A DNA stretch of 19,544 nucleotides from an uncultured Alphaproteobacteria bacterium. Its GTDB lineage: Bacteria; Pseudomonadota; Alphaproteobacteria; RF32; CAG-239. Position numbers and translations under genes: made by a program. The notes under the pieces were generated by a model that saw nothing but the letters and a program-made list of their open reading frames with translations, made no database searches and had not been told where the DNA came from. The DNA is taken from positions 1 through 19,544 of the forward strand of contig CAJTJB010000012.1 in assembly GCA_910576955.1 (NCBI GenBank), read 5' to 3'. This document shows positions 6,430-14,292 of this stretch, one piece after another; position 1 is the first letter of the stretch, and the number at the start of each line of letters is the position of its first letter.

Positions 6430-8205
6430 ATGGCAAGGGTATTAAAGACAACGGATCGCGTATCACAGTTTGCAGAAAAAAACCTAAAGAACAAAAAAGA
6501 GTTTGGAGAAGATGCGCGGCTTGCGTTCAAAAGGCATCTAAACGATCTGAAAAGATCGGAAAAGGACGATCCGGCATTTCCGTATATTTTTGTACCGGAA
6601 AAGGCAGAGGACATAATAGAACTTGCGAACAAATTAACGATTGCAGAGGGCGAGGGGGATCAAGAATTTACCTGCGCCGGTTTCCAAGAGTTTATTTTAG
6701 GTTCGCTTTTTGGTTGGGTGCATAAGGAAACCGGAAAACGCCGGTTTACTGACAGTTATGTGCAGGTGGCGCGGCAGCAGGGAAAAAGCGTTTTAAATGC
6801 AATTTTGGGTATCAAGTGCAGCAATTTTGACAATTACAATTACGGTCAAATTTACTGTACGGCGACAAAATCAGATCAAGCGCGGATTGTCTTAAATGAA
6901 ATAACAAAATTCATAAATGCCGATGCAGACCTGCAGGAATTGTTTGATATAAAGGACTACAAAAGCGAGATAACCGGAAAAATTACAAATACGGTCATTC
7001 GGGCATTGGGGAGAGATACAAAGTCAATAGACGGTTTCAGACCGTATTTAGGCATTGTAGACGAATACCACGCGCACAAGGATAACCAAATGTATAAGCT
7101 GCTGAAAGGCGGCACAAGGAAGTTAAAACAATCGCTTATTTCGGTTATCACAACGGCGGGTTTCAATCTGAACGCGCCCTGCTATGAGTTATTCAAGTAT
7201 TGCCGCCGAGTGTTGAGGGGAATTGACACAAACGAGCGGCAATTTGTTTATATAGCCCAAATGGACGAAAAAGACAACATTTGGGATCCGAAAAACTGGA
7301 TCAAGTGTTGCCCGCTGACCGGACACGATCCGGAATTGGTTTCGCAGATGCAGGAAGATGCAAAGAAAGCTAAATCAATGGGCGGCGAGGAATTACGCGA
7401 TTTTATGACAAAATCGCTAAACATTTGGGTAACGAACGCCGAAACCGCGTTTATTGATTTGGCAGAATGGGAAAAATGCGGCTGCAAAAAGACGCTTGAA
7501 GATTTCCGGGGCAAAAAGGCAATATGCGGTTTGGATCTGTCAAGCGGCGGCGATCTTACATCGCTTGTTTTGGAATTTCCCTATGAGGACGAAAAGACCG
7601 GCGACAAGAAATATTATATCTATTCCCATTCATTCATACCAAAGCGGCGTATGCAGGAACACATGGATCAAGAGGACAACGCGCCGTATGTGATTTGGGA
7701 GCAGGAGGGGCTACTCACAGTGACAACGGCGGCAGCGGGCATAAAGACCGATTACAAAACGATTTTAGCGCACCTGCACACGTTGGTTGACACATACGAG
7801 ATAGATTTAACGGCGATTGCATACGATCCGCACAATGCGAGCGCGTTTTTACTGGATCTTGAAGATTTCGGTTGTGATTTGGTGGAGATTAAGCAGAGCG
7901 CAAGGAGCCTAAACGATGCAACCATAGATTTCCAATTAGAGGTAAAGGCGCACAATATAGAGTATGACGAGCGCAACAAGCTATTAACACGATCCATGAA
8001 TGACGCTATTTTATCGGAGCCAAACAGTTTTGGCGAAATAAAGATAGATAAAATGTTACAGAAAAACCGGATAGATCCCTGCGATGCTACCATTTGCGCC
8101 CACAAGGTAGCAATGGGCGTAGAGGTTGAGGAAATAACGACAGATCAAAGCGTAGAGGCGTATTTGAAAATGTTTGAGAAGGAGGCAGGTGCAAGTGGCG
8201 AATGA
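6430..8205 (+). CDS. terL: Terminase large subunit (HK97-type, Terminase_1)
   Basis: A 591-residue packaging motor. The ATPase part has a Walker A-like ARQQGKS at residues 114-120 and Walker B 'GIVDEYHAH' with Asp211 and Glu212. The nuclease part has 'CGLDLSSGGDLTSLV' (Asp369, Asp375) and 'AIAYDPHNAS' (Asp466), the acidic residues expected of the RNase H-like domain. The protein drives DNA into the prohead and cuts the concatemer. ATG 6430 lies four bases after TerS. The stop overlaps the portal ATG by four bases (ATGA). Full length, no interruption seen. Confidence 0.96.
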   Translation: MARVLKTTDRVSQFAEKNLKNKKEFGEDARLAFKRHLNDLKRSEKDDPAFPYIFVPEKAEDIIELANKLTIAEGEGDQEFTCAGFQEFILGSLFGWVHKETGKRRFTDSYVQVARQQGKSVLNAILGIKCSNFDNYNYGQIYCTATKSDQARIVLNEITKFINADADLQELFDIKDYKSEITGKITNTVIRALGRDTKSIDGFRPYLGIVDEYHAHKDNQMYKLLKGGTRKLKQSLISVITTAGFNLNAPCYELFKYCRRVLRGIDTNERQFVYIAQMDEKDNIWDPKNWIKCCPLTGHDPELVSQMQEDAKKAKSMGGEELRDFMTKSLNIWVTNAETAFIDLAEWEKCGCKKTLEDFRGKKAICGLDLSSGGDLTSLVLEFPYEDEKTGDKKYYIYSHSFIPKRRMQEHMDQEDNAPYVIWEQEGLLTVTTAAAGIKTDYKTILAHLHTLVDTYEIDLTAIAYDPHNASAFLLDLEDFGCDLVEIKQSARSLNDATIDFQLEVKAHNIEYDERNKLLTRSMNDAILSEPNSFGEIKIDKMLQKNRIDPCDATICAHKVAMGVEVEEITTDQSVEAYLKMFEKEAGASGE

Positions 8206-9509
8206 GGATATTTGACAAAATCAGAGAATTTTTTAACAAGATGATAAGACCGGCAGCAGGCGCAGACGATGAACGGCTGTTAGAATGGTTGGGAATATCG
8301 GGAACGCCGAAAAAGGTTTTAGGGGAAGTGACCTATTTTACCTGCCTTAAAATGCTATCCGAAACATTGGGGAAAATGCCGGTCAAATTCTATCAGCAGA
8401 CGGAGCGGGGGATCGAGGAGGCGGGCGCAAATGCGGCGTACAATCTGTTAAGGACGCGCCCAAACCCGCAAATGACACCAACGACATTTTGGGGAACGGT
8501 GGAGAACAACCGGAACCATTACGGAAACGCTTATGTATGGATCCAAAGGGAATTTAAACGGAAAAAGTACGGCGGCGACATAGAAATAAAAAACCTATGG
8601 ATCATGCCGTCAAGCGATACAACCGTAATAGTCGATGATAAGGGCGTATTTGGTGCCGCAGGCGATATTTACTATTGGTATGCGGATAAATACAGCGGCG
8701 AAAGCTATTGTTTTCCGTCAAGTGATGTAATGCACTTTAAAACATCAATGTCATTTGACGGACTGACCGGCGCACCGGTGCGGGATATTCTGAAAGCGAC
8801 AATAGAGGGCGGTTTAGAAAGCCAAAACTTTATGAACAACCTTTATAAAGGCGGCTTGACGGCGCGGGCGGCGTTACAGTATACCGGCGATTTATCCCCG
8901 AAACTGGAAAAACAGTTGATCGCGCGACTGGAGGAATATGCCAACGGCGCGAACAATGCCGGTAAATTCATACCGATCCCGATCGGAATGAAGTTAGAGC
9001 CGCTTAATATCAAGCTGACAGACAGCCAATTTTTTGAATTGAAAAAGTATAGCGCGTTACAGATTGCGGGAGCGTTCGGCATCAAGCCGAACCAAATAAA
9101 CGATTATGAGAAAAGCAGCTATGCCAACAGCGAAATGCAGAACATTTCTTTTTATATTGACACTGAATTATATATCTTAAAGCAGTATGAGGAGGAAATA
9201 AACTATAAGTTGTTGGAGCCGAGCGAAACGGCAGCGGGGAAACATTTTAAATTTAATGAAAATGTGATCCTGCGTACCGATGCAAAAAGCCAAGCCACAA
9301 TTTTAACCGGATATGTACAGAATGGAATATACACGCCAAACGAGGCGCGATCATTTATGAACAAGCCGCGCATGGAAGGCGGCGATAATCTGATATGCAA
9401 CGGAAATTATATCAAGGTTGCAGACATCGGGAAAGACCAAGAGGAAGGGGGCGGCGAAGGTGGCGAAAATATTAAAATTACAAAAGAAAGACAAAAACAA
9501 CCGATATAG
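8202..9509 (+). CDS. Portal protein, HK97 family
   Basis: A 435-residue portal subunit. Typical features are 'VTYFTCLKMLSETLGKMP' near residue 45, 'NAYVWIQREF', 'PSSDVMHFKTSMSFDGLTG', and the conserved late segment 'IAGAFGIKPNQINDYEKSS'. Twelve copies form the ring through which DNA enters and exits and on which connector proteins assemble. It starts in an ATGA overlap with TerL. The last ~20 residues are Gly/Glu-rich and overlap the protease gene by about 50 bases, a common arrangement that couples the two. Confidence 0.95.
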   Translation: MRIFDKIREFFNKMIRPAAGADDERLLEWLGISGTPKKVLGEVTYFTCLKMLSETLGKMPVKFYQQTERGIEEAGANAAYNLLRTRPNPQMTPTTFWGTVENNRNHYGNAYVWIQREFKRKKYGGDIEIKNLWIMPSSDTTVIVDDKGVFGAAGDIYYWYADKYSGESYCFPSSDVMHFKTSMSFDGLTGAPVRDILKATIEGGLESQNFMNNLYKGGLTARAALQYTGDLSPKLEKQLIARLEEYANGANNAGKFIPIPIGMKLEPLNIKLTDSQFFELKKYSALQIAGAFGIKPNQINDYEKSSYANSEMQNISFYIDTELYILKQYEEEINYKLLEPSETAAGKHFKFNENVILRTDAKSQATILTGYVQNGIYTPNEARSFMNKPRMEGGDNLICNGNYIKVADIGKDQEEGGGEGGENIKITKERQKQPI

Positions 9510-10302
9510 GGAAGTTGGCAGCATCGAGATCCGCAACGAAACGGAAACGGCGGCGGATCTTTGCTTTTTCGGGGATATAAACAGCGAGAGTTTGGGGGAA
9601 TGGCAAAAGTATTATCCCGAAGATAAAGCCCCGAAAGATGTGCAGGACTTTTTGGATCAGCTTGACGGCGTTTCAAAAATCAACGTGCATATTAACAGCG
9701 GCGGCGGATCGGTATTCGGCGGCATTGCCATTTACAACATACTAAAGCGGCACAGCGCGGAAATAACCGTATATGTTGAGGGGTTGGCGGCGAGCATCGC
9801 AAGCGTTATAGCAATGGCGGGCGATCGGATCATCATACCGGCAAACGCGCAGATGATGATCCACAAGCCGAGCAGCATCACATGGGGCAACGCGGACGAT
9901 ATGAGGAAGGAGGCAGATGTTTTAGACGGTTGCCAAAAGGTTATTTTAAACACCTATATGCAGCATACCAAAGAGGGCGTGACACCGGAACAAATAAACG
10001 CGCTGATCGATGCGGAAACGTGGAAGAACGGCGAGGAATGGCAGGAATTTTTTGATATTGAGGTATCGGAAAAGAGCAATGCGGAAGCCTCTGCAAGTGA
10101 TTATTTTGAACGGTACAACAACCTGCCGGAAAAGCTGAAAGGAAAACCGGAGCCGCAGGCGGCTGACATTGACAGTATAGCCGATGCACTGGCAAAGAGG
10201 CTTGAAAAAACAATCAAAGATAGCTGCATACCGGCATTGGCAGCAGATGAGGACAAAGAAAAGCAGATAGCGGCAATTTTGGAGGATTTAGATTTGATCT
10301 AA
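9460..10302 (+). CDS. Head maturation protease, ClpP-like
   Basis: I chose GTG 9460 (280 residues, starting MAKILKLQKKDK) because GAGGAAGGGGG lies just upstream; the frame itself stays open to 9418. The ClpP/S14 serine protease fold is evident in 'INVHINSGGGSVFGGIAIYN', 'VEGLAASIASVIAMAGD' with nucleophile Ser112, and 'NAQMMIHKPSS' with His135. The acidic third residue is not certain. In HK97-like phages this enzyme cleaves the capsid delta domain during prohead maturation. The C-terminal ~80 residues are charged and may act as a scaffold-like tail. It lies between portal and capsid as expected. Confidence 0.92.
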   Translation: MAKILKLQKKDKNNRYREVGSIEIRNETETAADLCFFGDINSESLGEWQKYYPEDKAPKDVQDFLDQLDGVSKINVHINSGGGSVFGGIAIYNILKRHSAEITVYVEGLAASIASVIAMAGDRIIIPANAQMMIHKPSSITWGNADDMRKEADVLDGCQKVILNTYMQHTKEGVTPEQINALIDAETWKNGEEWQEFFDIEVSEKSNAEASASDYFERYNNLPEKLKGKPEPQAADIDSIADALAKRLEKTIKDSCIPALAADEDKEKQIAAILEDLDLI

Positions 10303-10340
10303 GTCCTTTTTTAATGCAAAAATTTAAGGAGGCATACACA

Positions 10341-11708
10341 ATGAATGAAGAATTAAAGAAGATGCTTGACAGCATCAAGGCAAAAAAGCAGGAAGTGCGG
10401 GATCTCTGCAAGGCGGGCAAGATCGAGGACGCGGCAAAGGCAAAGGACGAACTGAAAGACCTGCAGGCACAGTTTGATTTGCTTTATGATTTGGAGCAGG
10501 ATAAACTGGACGATATGCAGCAGCAGGCAGCAGCCGGAACCGCGAAAAAAATTGTGGATCAGACAAAGAAAATCACGGGCGCGTTCGTGAACGCGATCAA
10601 GGCGGCAGTAGGCAAGGGCGATTTGTCGGCAGAGGATAAAGAGATCATTAATTCCATGAATGAGGGTAAGGACGAGGACGGCGGCTTGACGGTGCCGAAG
10701 GACATCAGAACGGCGGTTAAAGAGTTGCGCCGTTCGGAGGACGCACTGGAAAACCTTGTAAACGTGGAGCGCGTAACCACATTAAGCGGCAGCAGGGTTA
10801 TTGAGCGGTACGCCGATCAGACACCTTTTGACAACGTGGACGAGGCGGCAGAGTTTCCGGAGGTTTCAACGCCGCAATTTGAAAAGATCGATTACAAGGT
10901 AAAGAAAAAGGGCGGCATTTTAAAGGTTACGCAGGAACTTTTGAGCGATACCGCCGAAAATATCATCGGTTATCTGAAAAGGTGGATCGCCAAGAAAGGA
11001 AAGGCGACAAGAAACTTTATGATTATCGCCAAAGTGCGCGAGATTACCAAAGATGCGGAGGTGCCGGTTGCGGGGTTGGACGATCTGAAAAGGATATTTA
11101 ACATTCTTTTGGATCCGGCAATCGCTTTAGGCGCGTGCGTGGTTACTAATCAGGACGGTTATAACTGGCTTGACACCTTAAAGGATAAGGACGGCAAGTA
11201 TATTATGCAGCCGGATCCGACAAAGCCCATGAGTACACTTTTATTCGGCAAATATCCGGTAAAAAAGGTAAGCAACCGGACAATGCCGAGCATTGCGGCA
11301 GAGGGCGGCTATAAGGTGCCGATCGTGTGCGGCGATCTGAAAGAGGCAATCACAATTTTTGACCGCGAAACGCTGACAATCGACATTTCAAGCGTGGCGG
11401 GCGAGTTGTGGAAAACCGATCAGACTGGCATCAAGGTAAGGGAGCGTTTAGACATTCAGAGCGTGGACGAGGAGGCGATCGTCATGGCAGAGCATTTCAT
11501 AGCATCGGACGGCGGCGCAGCCGTGGCAAGCATAGAGCCGGAAGAAAAAAAGACCTATACGCAGGCAGAAATTGAAAAACTGTCACGCGAAAAGATCATT
11601 GCATTAGGAACCCAATTAGGGTACACAATGACAGCAACGGCAGCAGACGAGAAGGCGGCGGTTGTGGCTGATTTCATGCAGCAGCAGGCAGCGGCGCAGG
11701 GCGAGTAA
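10341..11708 (+). CDS. Major capsid protein, HK97 fold, with C-terminal extension
   Basis: A 455-residue protein starting at ATG 10341 after a strong AAGGAGG. Residues 1 to ~105 are a charged helical, coiled-coil-like delta domain that the protease should remove; the mature part probably begins near 'EDGGLTVPKDIRTAV' (residues ~112-126). 'RVIERYADQTPFDNVDEAAE', 'KKKGGILKVTQELLSDT' and 'LFGKYPVKKVSNRTMP' are the usual landmarks of HK97-type capsids. After a normal end at 'IVMAEHFIASD' there is an additional ~55-residue tail, with a helix-turn-helix-like segment 'LSREKIIALGTQLGYTM', not needed for the fold. Capsid identity is firm; the tail is of unknown role. Confidence 0.93.
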   Translation: MNEELKKMLDSIKAKKQEVRDLCKAGKIEDAAKAKDELKDLQAQFDLLYDLEQDKLDDMQQQAAAGTAKKIVDQTKKITGAFVNAIKAAVGKGDLSAEDKEIINSMNEGKDEDGGLTVPKDIRTAVKELRRSEDALENLVNVERVTTLSGSRVIERYADQTPFDNVDEAAEFPEVSTPQFEKIDYKVKKKGGILKVTQELLSDTAENIIGYLKRWIAKKGKATRNFMIIAKVREITKDAEVPVAGLDDLKRIFNILLDPAIALGACVVTNQDGYNWLDTLKDKDGKYIMQPDPTKPMSTLLFGKYPVKKVSNRTMPSIAAEGGYKVPIVCGDLKEAITIFDRETLTIDISSVAGELWKTDQTGIKVRERLDIQSVDEEAIVMAEHFIASDGGAAVASIEPEEKKTYTQAEIEKLSREKIIALGTQLGYTMTATAADEKAAVVADFMQQQAAAQGE

Positions 11709-11738
11709 GGCAGCACAAGGAAATAAACAAAGATAACG

Positions 11739-11758
11739 GCGGCGGGGGTTCCCGCCGC
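11739..11758 (+). promoter_or_regulatory. GC-rich hairpin after the capsid gene
   Basis: GCGGCGGG at 11739-11746 and CCCGCCGC at 11751-11758 form a perfect 8-bp stem with a GGTT loop. Only two T residues follow, so it is not a standard terminator. It may protect the 3' end of capsid message or slow polymerase ahead of the less-needed connector genes. Confidence 0.6.
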
Positions 11759-11778
11759 TTATGAAGGCGGGGTGCGGT

Positions 11779-12072
11779 ATGGCAATAATAACGCTGAATG
11801 AGGTAAAAGAGTATGCAAGGATTGATATTGACGAGGACGATCAGTTATTGGAAACAATAATTGTTTCGGCGGAGGAATATTTGAAAAATGCAACCGGCAA
11901 AGAATACCCCGAAACAGACGAAACCGGCAGCAAGATAAATTATGCACTTGAAAAAATCTATCTGCAATTACTTGCAGCTTATTGGTATGAAAAAAGAACG
12001 CCTGCGGGGGGAGTTGGGGAAGATTTTTGTTTTATGACAAAATCGTTAATGTTGCAATTACAAAATAAGTAG
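11779..12072 (+). CDS. Head-tail connector protein, gp6-like
   Basis: A 97-residue protein starting at ATG 11779, preceded by GCGGGG/GCGG purines; ATG 11761 is in frame but abuts the hairpin with no ribosome binding site. The sequence 'MAIITLNEVKEYARIDIDED', 'DQLLETIIVSAEEYLKNATG' and 'QLLAAYWYEKR' is the classic pattern of HK97 gp6-type DNA packaging/connector proteins. It forms a ring below the portal. Position right after the capsid supports this. Confidence 0.9.
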   Translation: MAIITLNEVKEYARIDIDEDDQLLETIIVSAEEYLKNATGKEYPETDETGSKINYALEKIYLQLLAAYWYEKRTPAGGVGEDFCFMTKSLMLQLQNK

Positions 12073-12079
12073 GTGGATT

Positions 12080-12457
12080 ATGGATATAGGGCGAACCAAC
12101 AAACGGATCACATTCTGCAGGTATGAAGAAAAAGAAAACGCATTATCACAGACAGAGCAGGCACTGGCAGAAGTAAAGACGGTATGGGCGAGCGTGGAGC
12201 CGACAAGGGGCAGGGAGTACCAAGAGGCGCAGCGGGTAAGACCGGAATTAACATATAAGGTAACAACACGATACCATAAAGAAGTTACACCGGATATGTT
12301 TATTAAATTCAAAGGACGCTATTTCAATATTGTTTCTATTATCAACGTGAAGGAAAAAAACGAGATGTTAGAAATTATTTGTACCGAAAGACCACAAAAA
12401 CAAATAACGATGAAAGAATGGGAAAAACAAGTATTTGGCGATCAAAGTAAAAAATAA
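12080..12457 (+). CDS. Head closure (head-tail adaptor) protein
   Basis: A 125-residue protein matching the SPP1 gp16/HK97 gp7-like adaptor family: 'MDIGRTNKRITFCRYEE' for the first strand, 'VWASVEPTRGREYQEAQRV' in the middle, and 'MFIKFKGRYFNIVSIINVKE' followed by 'MLEIICTER' at the end. It binds under the connector ring and seals the filled head before tail joining. AGGTGG lies just before ATG 12080. It is the last head gene before the inserted cargo unit. The C-terminal ~15 residues are an extra charged tail. Confidence 0.88.
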   Translation: MDIGRTNKRITFCRYEEKENALSQTEQALAEVKTVWASVEPTRGREYQEAQRVRPELTYKVTTRYHKEVTPDMFIKFKGRYFNIVSIINVKEKNEMLEIICTERPQKQITMKEWEKQVFGDQSKK

Positions 12458-12458
12458 C

Positions 12459-12487
12459 TTTCAATGCGAATAAAAGGGAGGTATAAT
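12459..12487 (+). promoter_or_regulatory. Predicted promoter of the moron unit
   Basis: A perfect TATAAT lies at 12482-12487, 17 bases after a weak -35 candidate TTTCAA (12459-12464). Transcription would start near 12494, about 22 bases before the moron ATG. The -10 box is good and the -35 poor, so strength is uncertain. Confidence 0.6.
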
Positions 12488-12515
12488 ATAGAAAAAGTTT
12501 TAGGAGGCGCATAGT

Positions 12516-13333
12516 ATGAGCGAAAAAGAAAAATCGAACAAATTTTCGGGGGGGGGGTAAAACCCTTCGGGAAAGTTTGGAAAAAGTGGTGGTTTTGGGC
12601 GTTGATCGTAGCTGTTTTAATTGGTGGGGTAATAGAATTTACTGAACCGGAAACAGAAGAACCGACAACAGCGACAGCGGAGCCAACAACAGAACCAACG
12701 GCGACAAAAGAACCGGAAACAGAGAAAAGCGAAGTAACAAAAGAACCCGAAACGGAAAAGAATAGTACAGAAGAAATAAAAGATATATCAGCATACGAAT
12801 TAGTGACTATGGAAGGGCATCCGGTTTTATACGATTATCTTTCAGCGGCACATACTTTTTGGGATAATTACGCAGAGAAAAGAATTGATTTTCCCGATGA
12901 TCATTTTGATGATTTTCAAGCGGGAAAAACAGTTTTAATAATAGATGCGTGGCTATCAACAGAGCGAGAACTTGAAGAACATATAATGCGTGGTTTTGAA
13001 ATTTATCCAAATAAAGAAATATCATTAAATGAAGGGTTGGATATAGCAAAGTCATATCTTCCATTGGATATATTAAGAAAGTGGTATGCGTTAGAATGGA
13101 GTAAATGTTATTATTCAGAAGAAAATAACACATATCAATATTATGTGTTGTATGCACCAACGGAAAGCGGAAAAGAAAGCATAGACGAGCAGGGATTAGA
13201 TTATAATTATGCGGGCGTTAGCTTAACGGTGCAAAATGATATTGTGATCGGGTTGGAGGTTGTTTCAACTAATCCATTGGGAAGGAATACGGACGGAAAA
13301 GAAATAGATTGGGAATATGACTTTTTGAATTAA
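12516..13333 (+). CDS. Moron gene: membrane-anchored surface protein, interrupted at a G10 tract
   Basis: ATG 12516 has a perfect AGGAGG eight bases upstream and reads MSEKEKSNKFSGGG, then stops at TAA 12558-12560 right after ten G. The -1 frame continues from the G tract as VKPFGKVWKKWWFWALIV to 13333. One more G (or two fewer) would give a continuous 272-residue protein. It would have a short basic cytoplasmic N-terminus, one membrane segment (about residues 25-42), a Pro/Thr/Glu-rich spacer with repeated KEPETEK-like units, and a ~185-residue outer domain that I do not recognise. The region is visibly richer in A/T than its neighbours. Own promoter and terminator mark it as cargo. A cell-surface job such as superinfection exclusion is a guess. 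Confidence 0.75.
12548..12557 (+). repeat. G10 homopolymer, possible phase-variation switch
   Basis: Ten consecutive G residues lie about 10 codons into the moron gene. The ATG frame stops immediately after it, and the long frame is -1 to it, so the number of G sets the gene ON or OFF. As given, the gene is in the OFF state unless slippage occurs. Confidence 0.85.
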
Positions 13334-13347
13334 ATAAAATTATTACG

Positions 13348-13380
13348 GCGTTTAGCGCAGAGGCGTTAAACGCTTTTTTT
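13348..13380 (+). terminator. Strong rho-independent terminator of the moron unit
   Basis: GCGTTTAGCGC (13348-13358) and GCGTTAAACGC (13363-13373) form an 11-bp stem with one G-U pair and an AGAG loop, followed by seven T residues (13374-13380). It lies 15 bases after the moron stop. Late transcripts entering from upstream would also meet it, so either an antitermination mechanism or partial read-through must supply the tail genes. Confidence 0.92.
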
Positions 13381-13396
13381 GTTTGGAGGTGGGTGT

Positions 13397-13840
13397 ATGG
13401 CGGCGGGCATGAATTTTGAAATTAGCGGTTTGGAAGAACTGGAAAGAGATTTAACGGCAGCAGTAAGGGCGGCACCGGAAAAGGCAAAGGAAACCCTGCG
13501 GGATATAAGCAAGGAATTTAAAAAGTCTGCAAAGAAAAGGGCAAATTCTGAATTAAAGCCGCATGAAAGAGCGGGCAGTGAGAAAAACAAGGCAATCAAA
13601 AGGAAATTCGGATCAAAAGTCATTGAGGAAGGCATAGGCGCAACGGCTTTAGTGTGGAATAGCGCAAGGCATTTTCATTTGATAGAAAACGGTCACAACC
13701 TTGTGAGAGGCGGCAGGGTTGTGGGATTTGTAGAGGGTAAGCATATCATGGAAAAAACGCGAAATGAATATGAAAGCGTTGTGCCGGAACGGTTTGAAAA
13801 CATGGTAGATGATATTTTAAAGGAGCGTGATTTAGATTAA
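13397..13840 (+). CDS. HK97 gp10-like tail/joining protein
   Basis: A 147-residue protein. I chose ATG 13397 because GGAGGT lies six bases upstream; ATG 13409 (MNFEISGLEEL) is possible. 'FEISGLEELERDLTAAVRAA' followed by a basic 'EFKKSAKKRANSEL' helix, 'ALVWNSARHFHLIENGHNLV' and 'MEKTRNEYESVVPERFENMV' is the HK97 gp10/Phage_HK97_gp10 pattern. These proteins act at the head-tail interface or in tail completion. It is the first gene after the moron terminator. Its stop overlaps the start of the next gene. Confidence 0.88.
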   Translation: MAAGMNFEISGLEELERDLTAAVRAAPEKAKETLRDISKEFKKSAKKRANSELKPHERAGSEKNKAIKRKFGSKVIEEGIGATALVWNSARHFHLIENGHNLVRGGRVVGFVEGKHIMEKTRNEYESVVPERFENMVDDILKERDLD

Positions 13841-14276
13841 ATTCGTAGAGATTAAAAAGGCAATCAATGGATTGTTAAAAGGGAGATACCCGCCGCCACA
13901 ATATAAAATCTATGGGAAAGAGATTAGGGAGGGATATGATGCGCCTTGCTTTTTCACAGAGATTTTAGACAGAGGCAGCAGGGCAGAAACAAAGAATTTC
14001 ACAAAGGGAGGTTTTACGGTCAAGATAACATATTTTCAGACGGCAAAAAACGAATTGGATCAGCTTGAAAAGGTGGACGAAATAAAAGACCTTTTCGGGC
14101 TGTTTTTTTGTGTCGAGGATCGCAGGCTGACAGTGGGCGAGTTTTCACATGATTATATCGGGGAGTATCAGGACATTTTGCAGATTAGCATTGAAATTGA
14201 CTACAAGGAAAACACGCAAAAGGAAGATACGGCACCGATAGCAAGGGAAATAGGCGTAGAGGTTACGCAAGGTTAA
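13836..14276 (+). CDS. Tail terminator/completion protein (DUF6838-like), probable ATT start
   Basis: The frame opens after TAG at 13833. No ATG, GTG or TTG occurs before TTG 13872, yet the 12 codons before that (IKFVEIKKAING) read like the normal amphipathic first helix of this family. AGGAG at 13821-13825 is ten bases before ATT 13836, which also overlaps the preceding stop. I therefore place the start at ATT, giving 146 residues. 'YKIYGKEIREGYDAPCFFTE' and 'FTVKITYFQTAKNELDQLEK' are typical of tail terminators of PBSX-like phages, which cap the tube end where it joins the head. TTG 13872 would give a shorter 134-residue form with no visible ribosome binding site. Confidence 0.72.
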   Translation: MKFVEIKKAINGLLKGRYPPPQYKIYGKEIREGYDAPCFFTEILDRGSRAETKNFTKGGFTVKITYFQTAKNELDQLEKVDEIKDLFGLFFCVEDRRLTVGEFSHDYIGEYQDILQISIEIDYKENTQKEDTAPIAREIGVEVTQG

Positions 14277-14292
14277 AAAGGAGGCTGAAAGA

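Noticed and set aside
11739..11758. Hairpin after the capsid gene as a rho-independent terminator
   Set aside because: The stem is strong but only two T residues follow, so I list it as a regulatory/stability hairpin instead.
12558..12601. Treating the moron as starting at TTG 12602
   Set aside because: That would cut the membrane segment, and there is no RBS; the -1 frame is open back to the G tract and the AGGAGG-ATG unit lies upstream.
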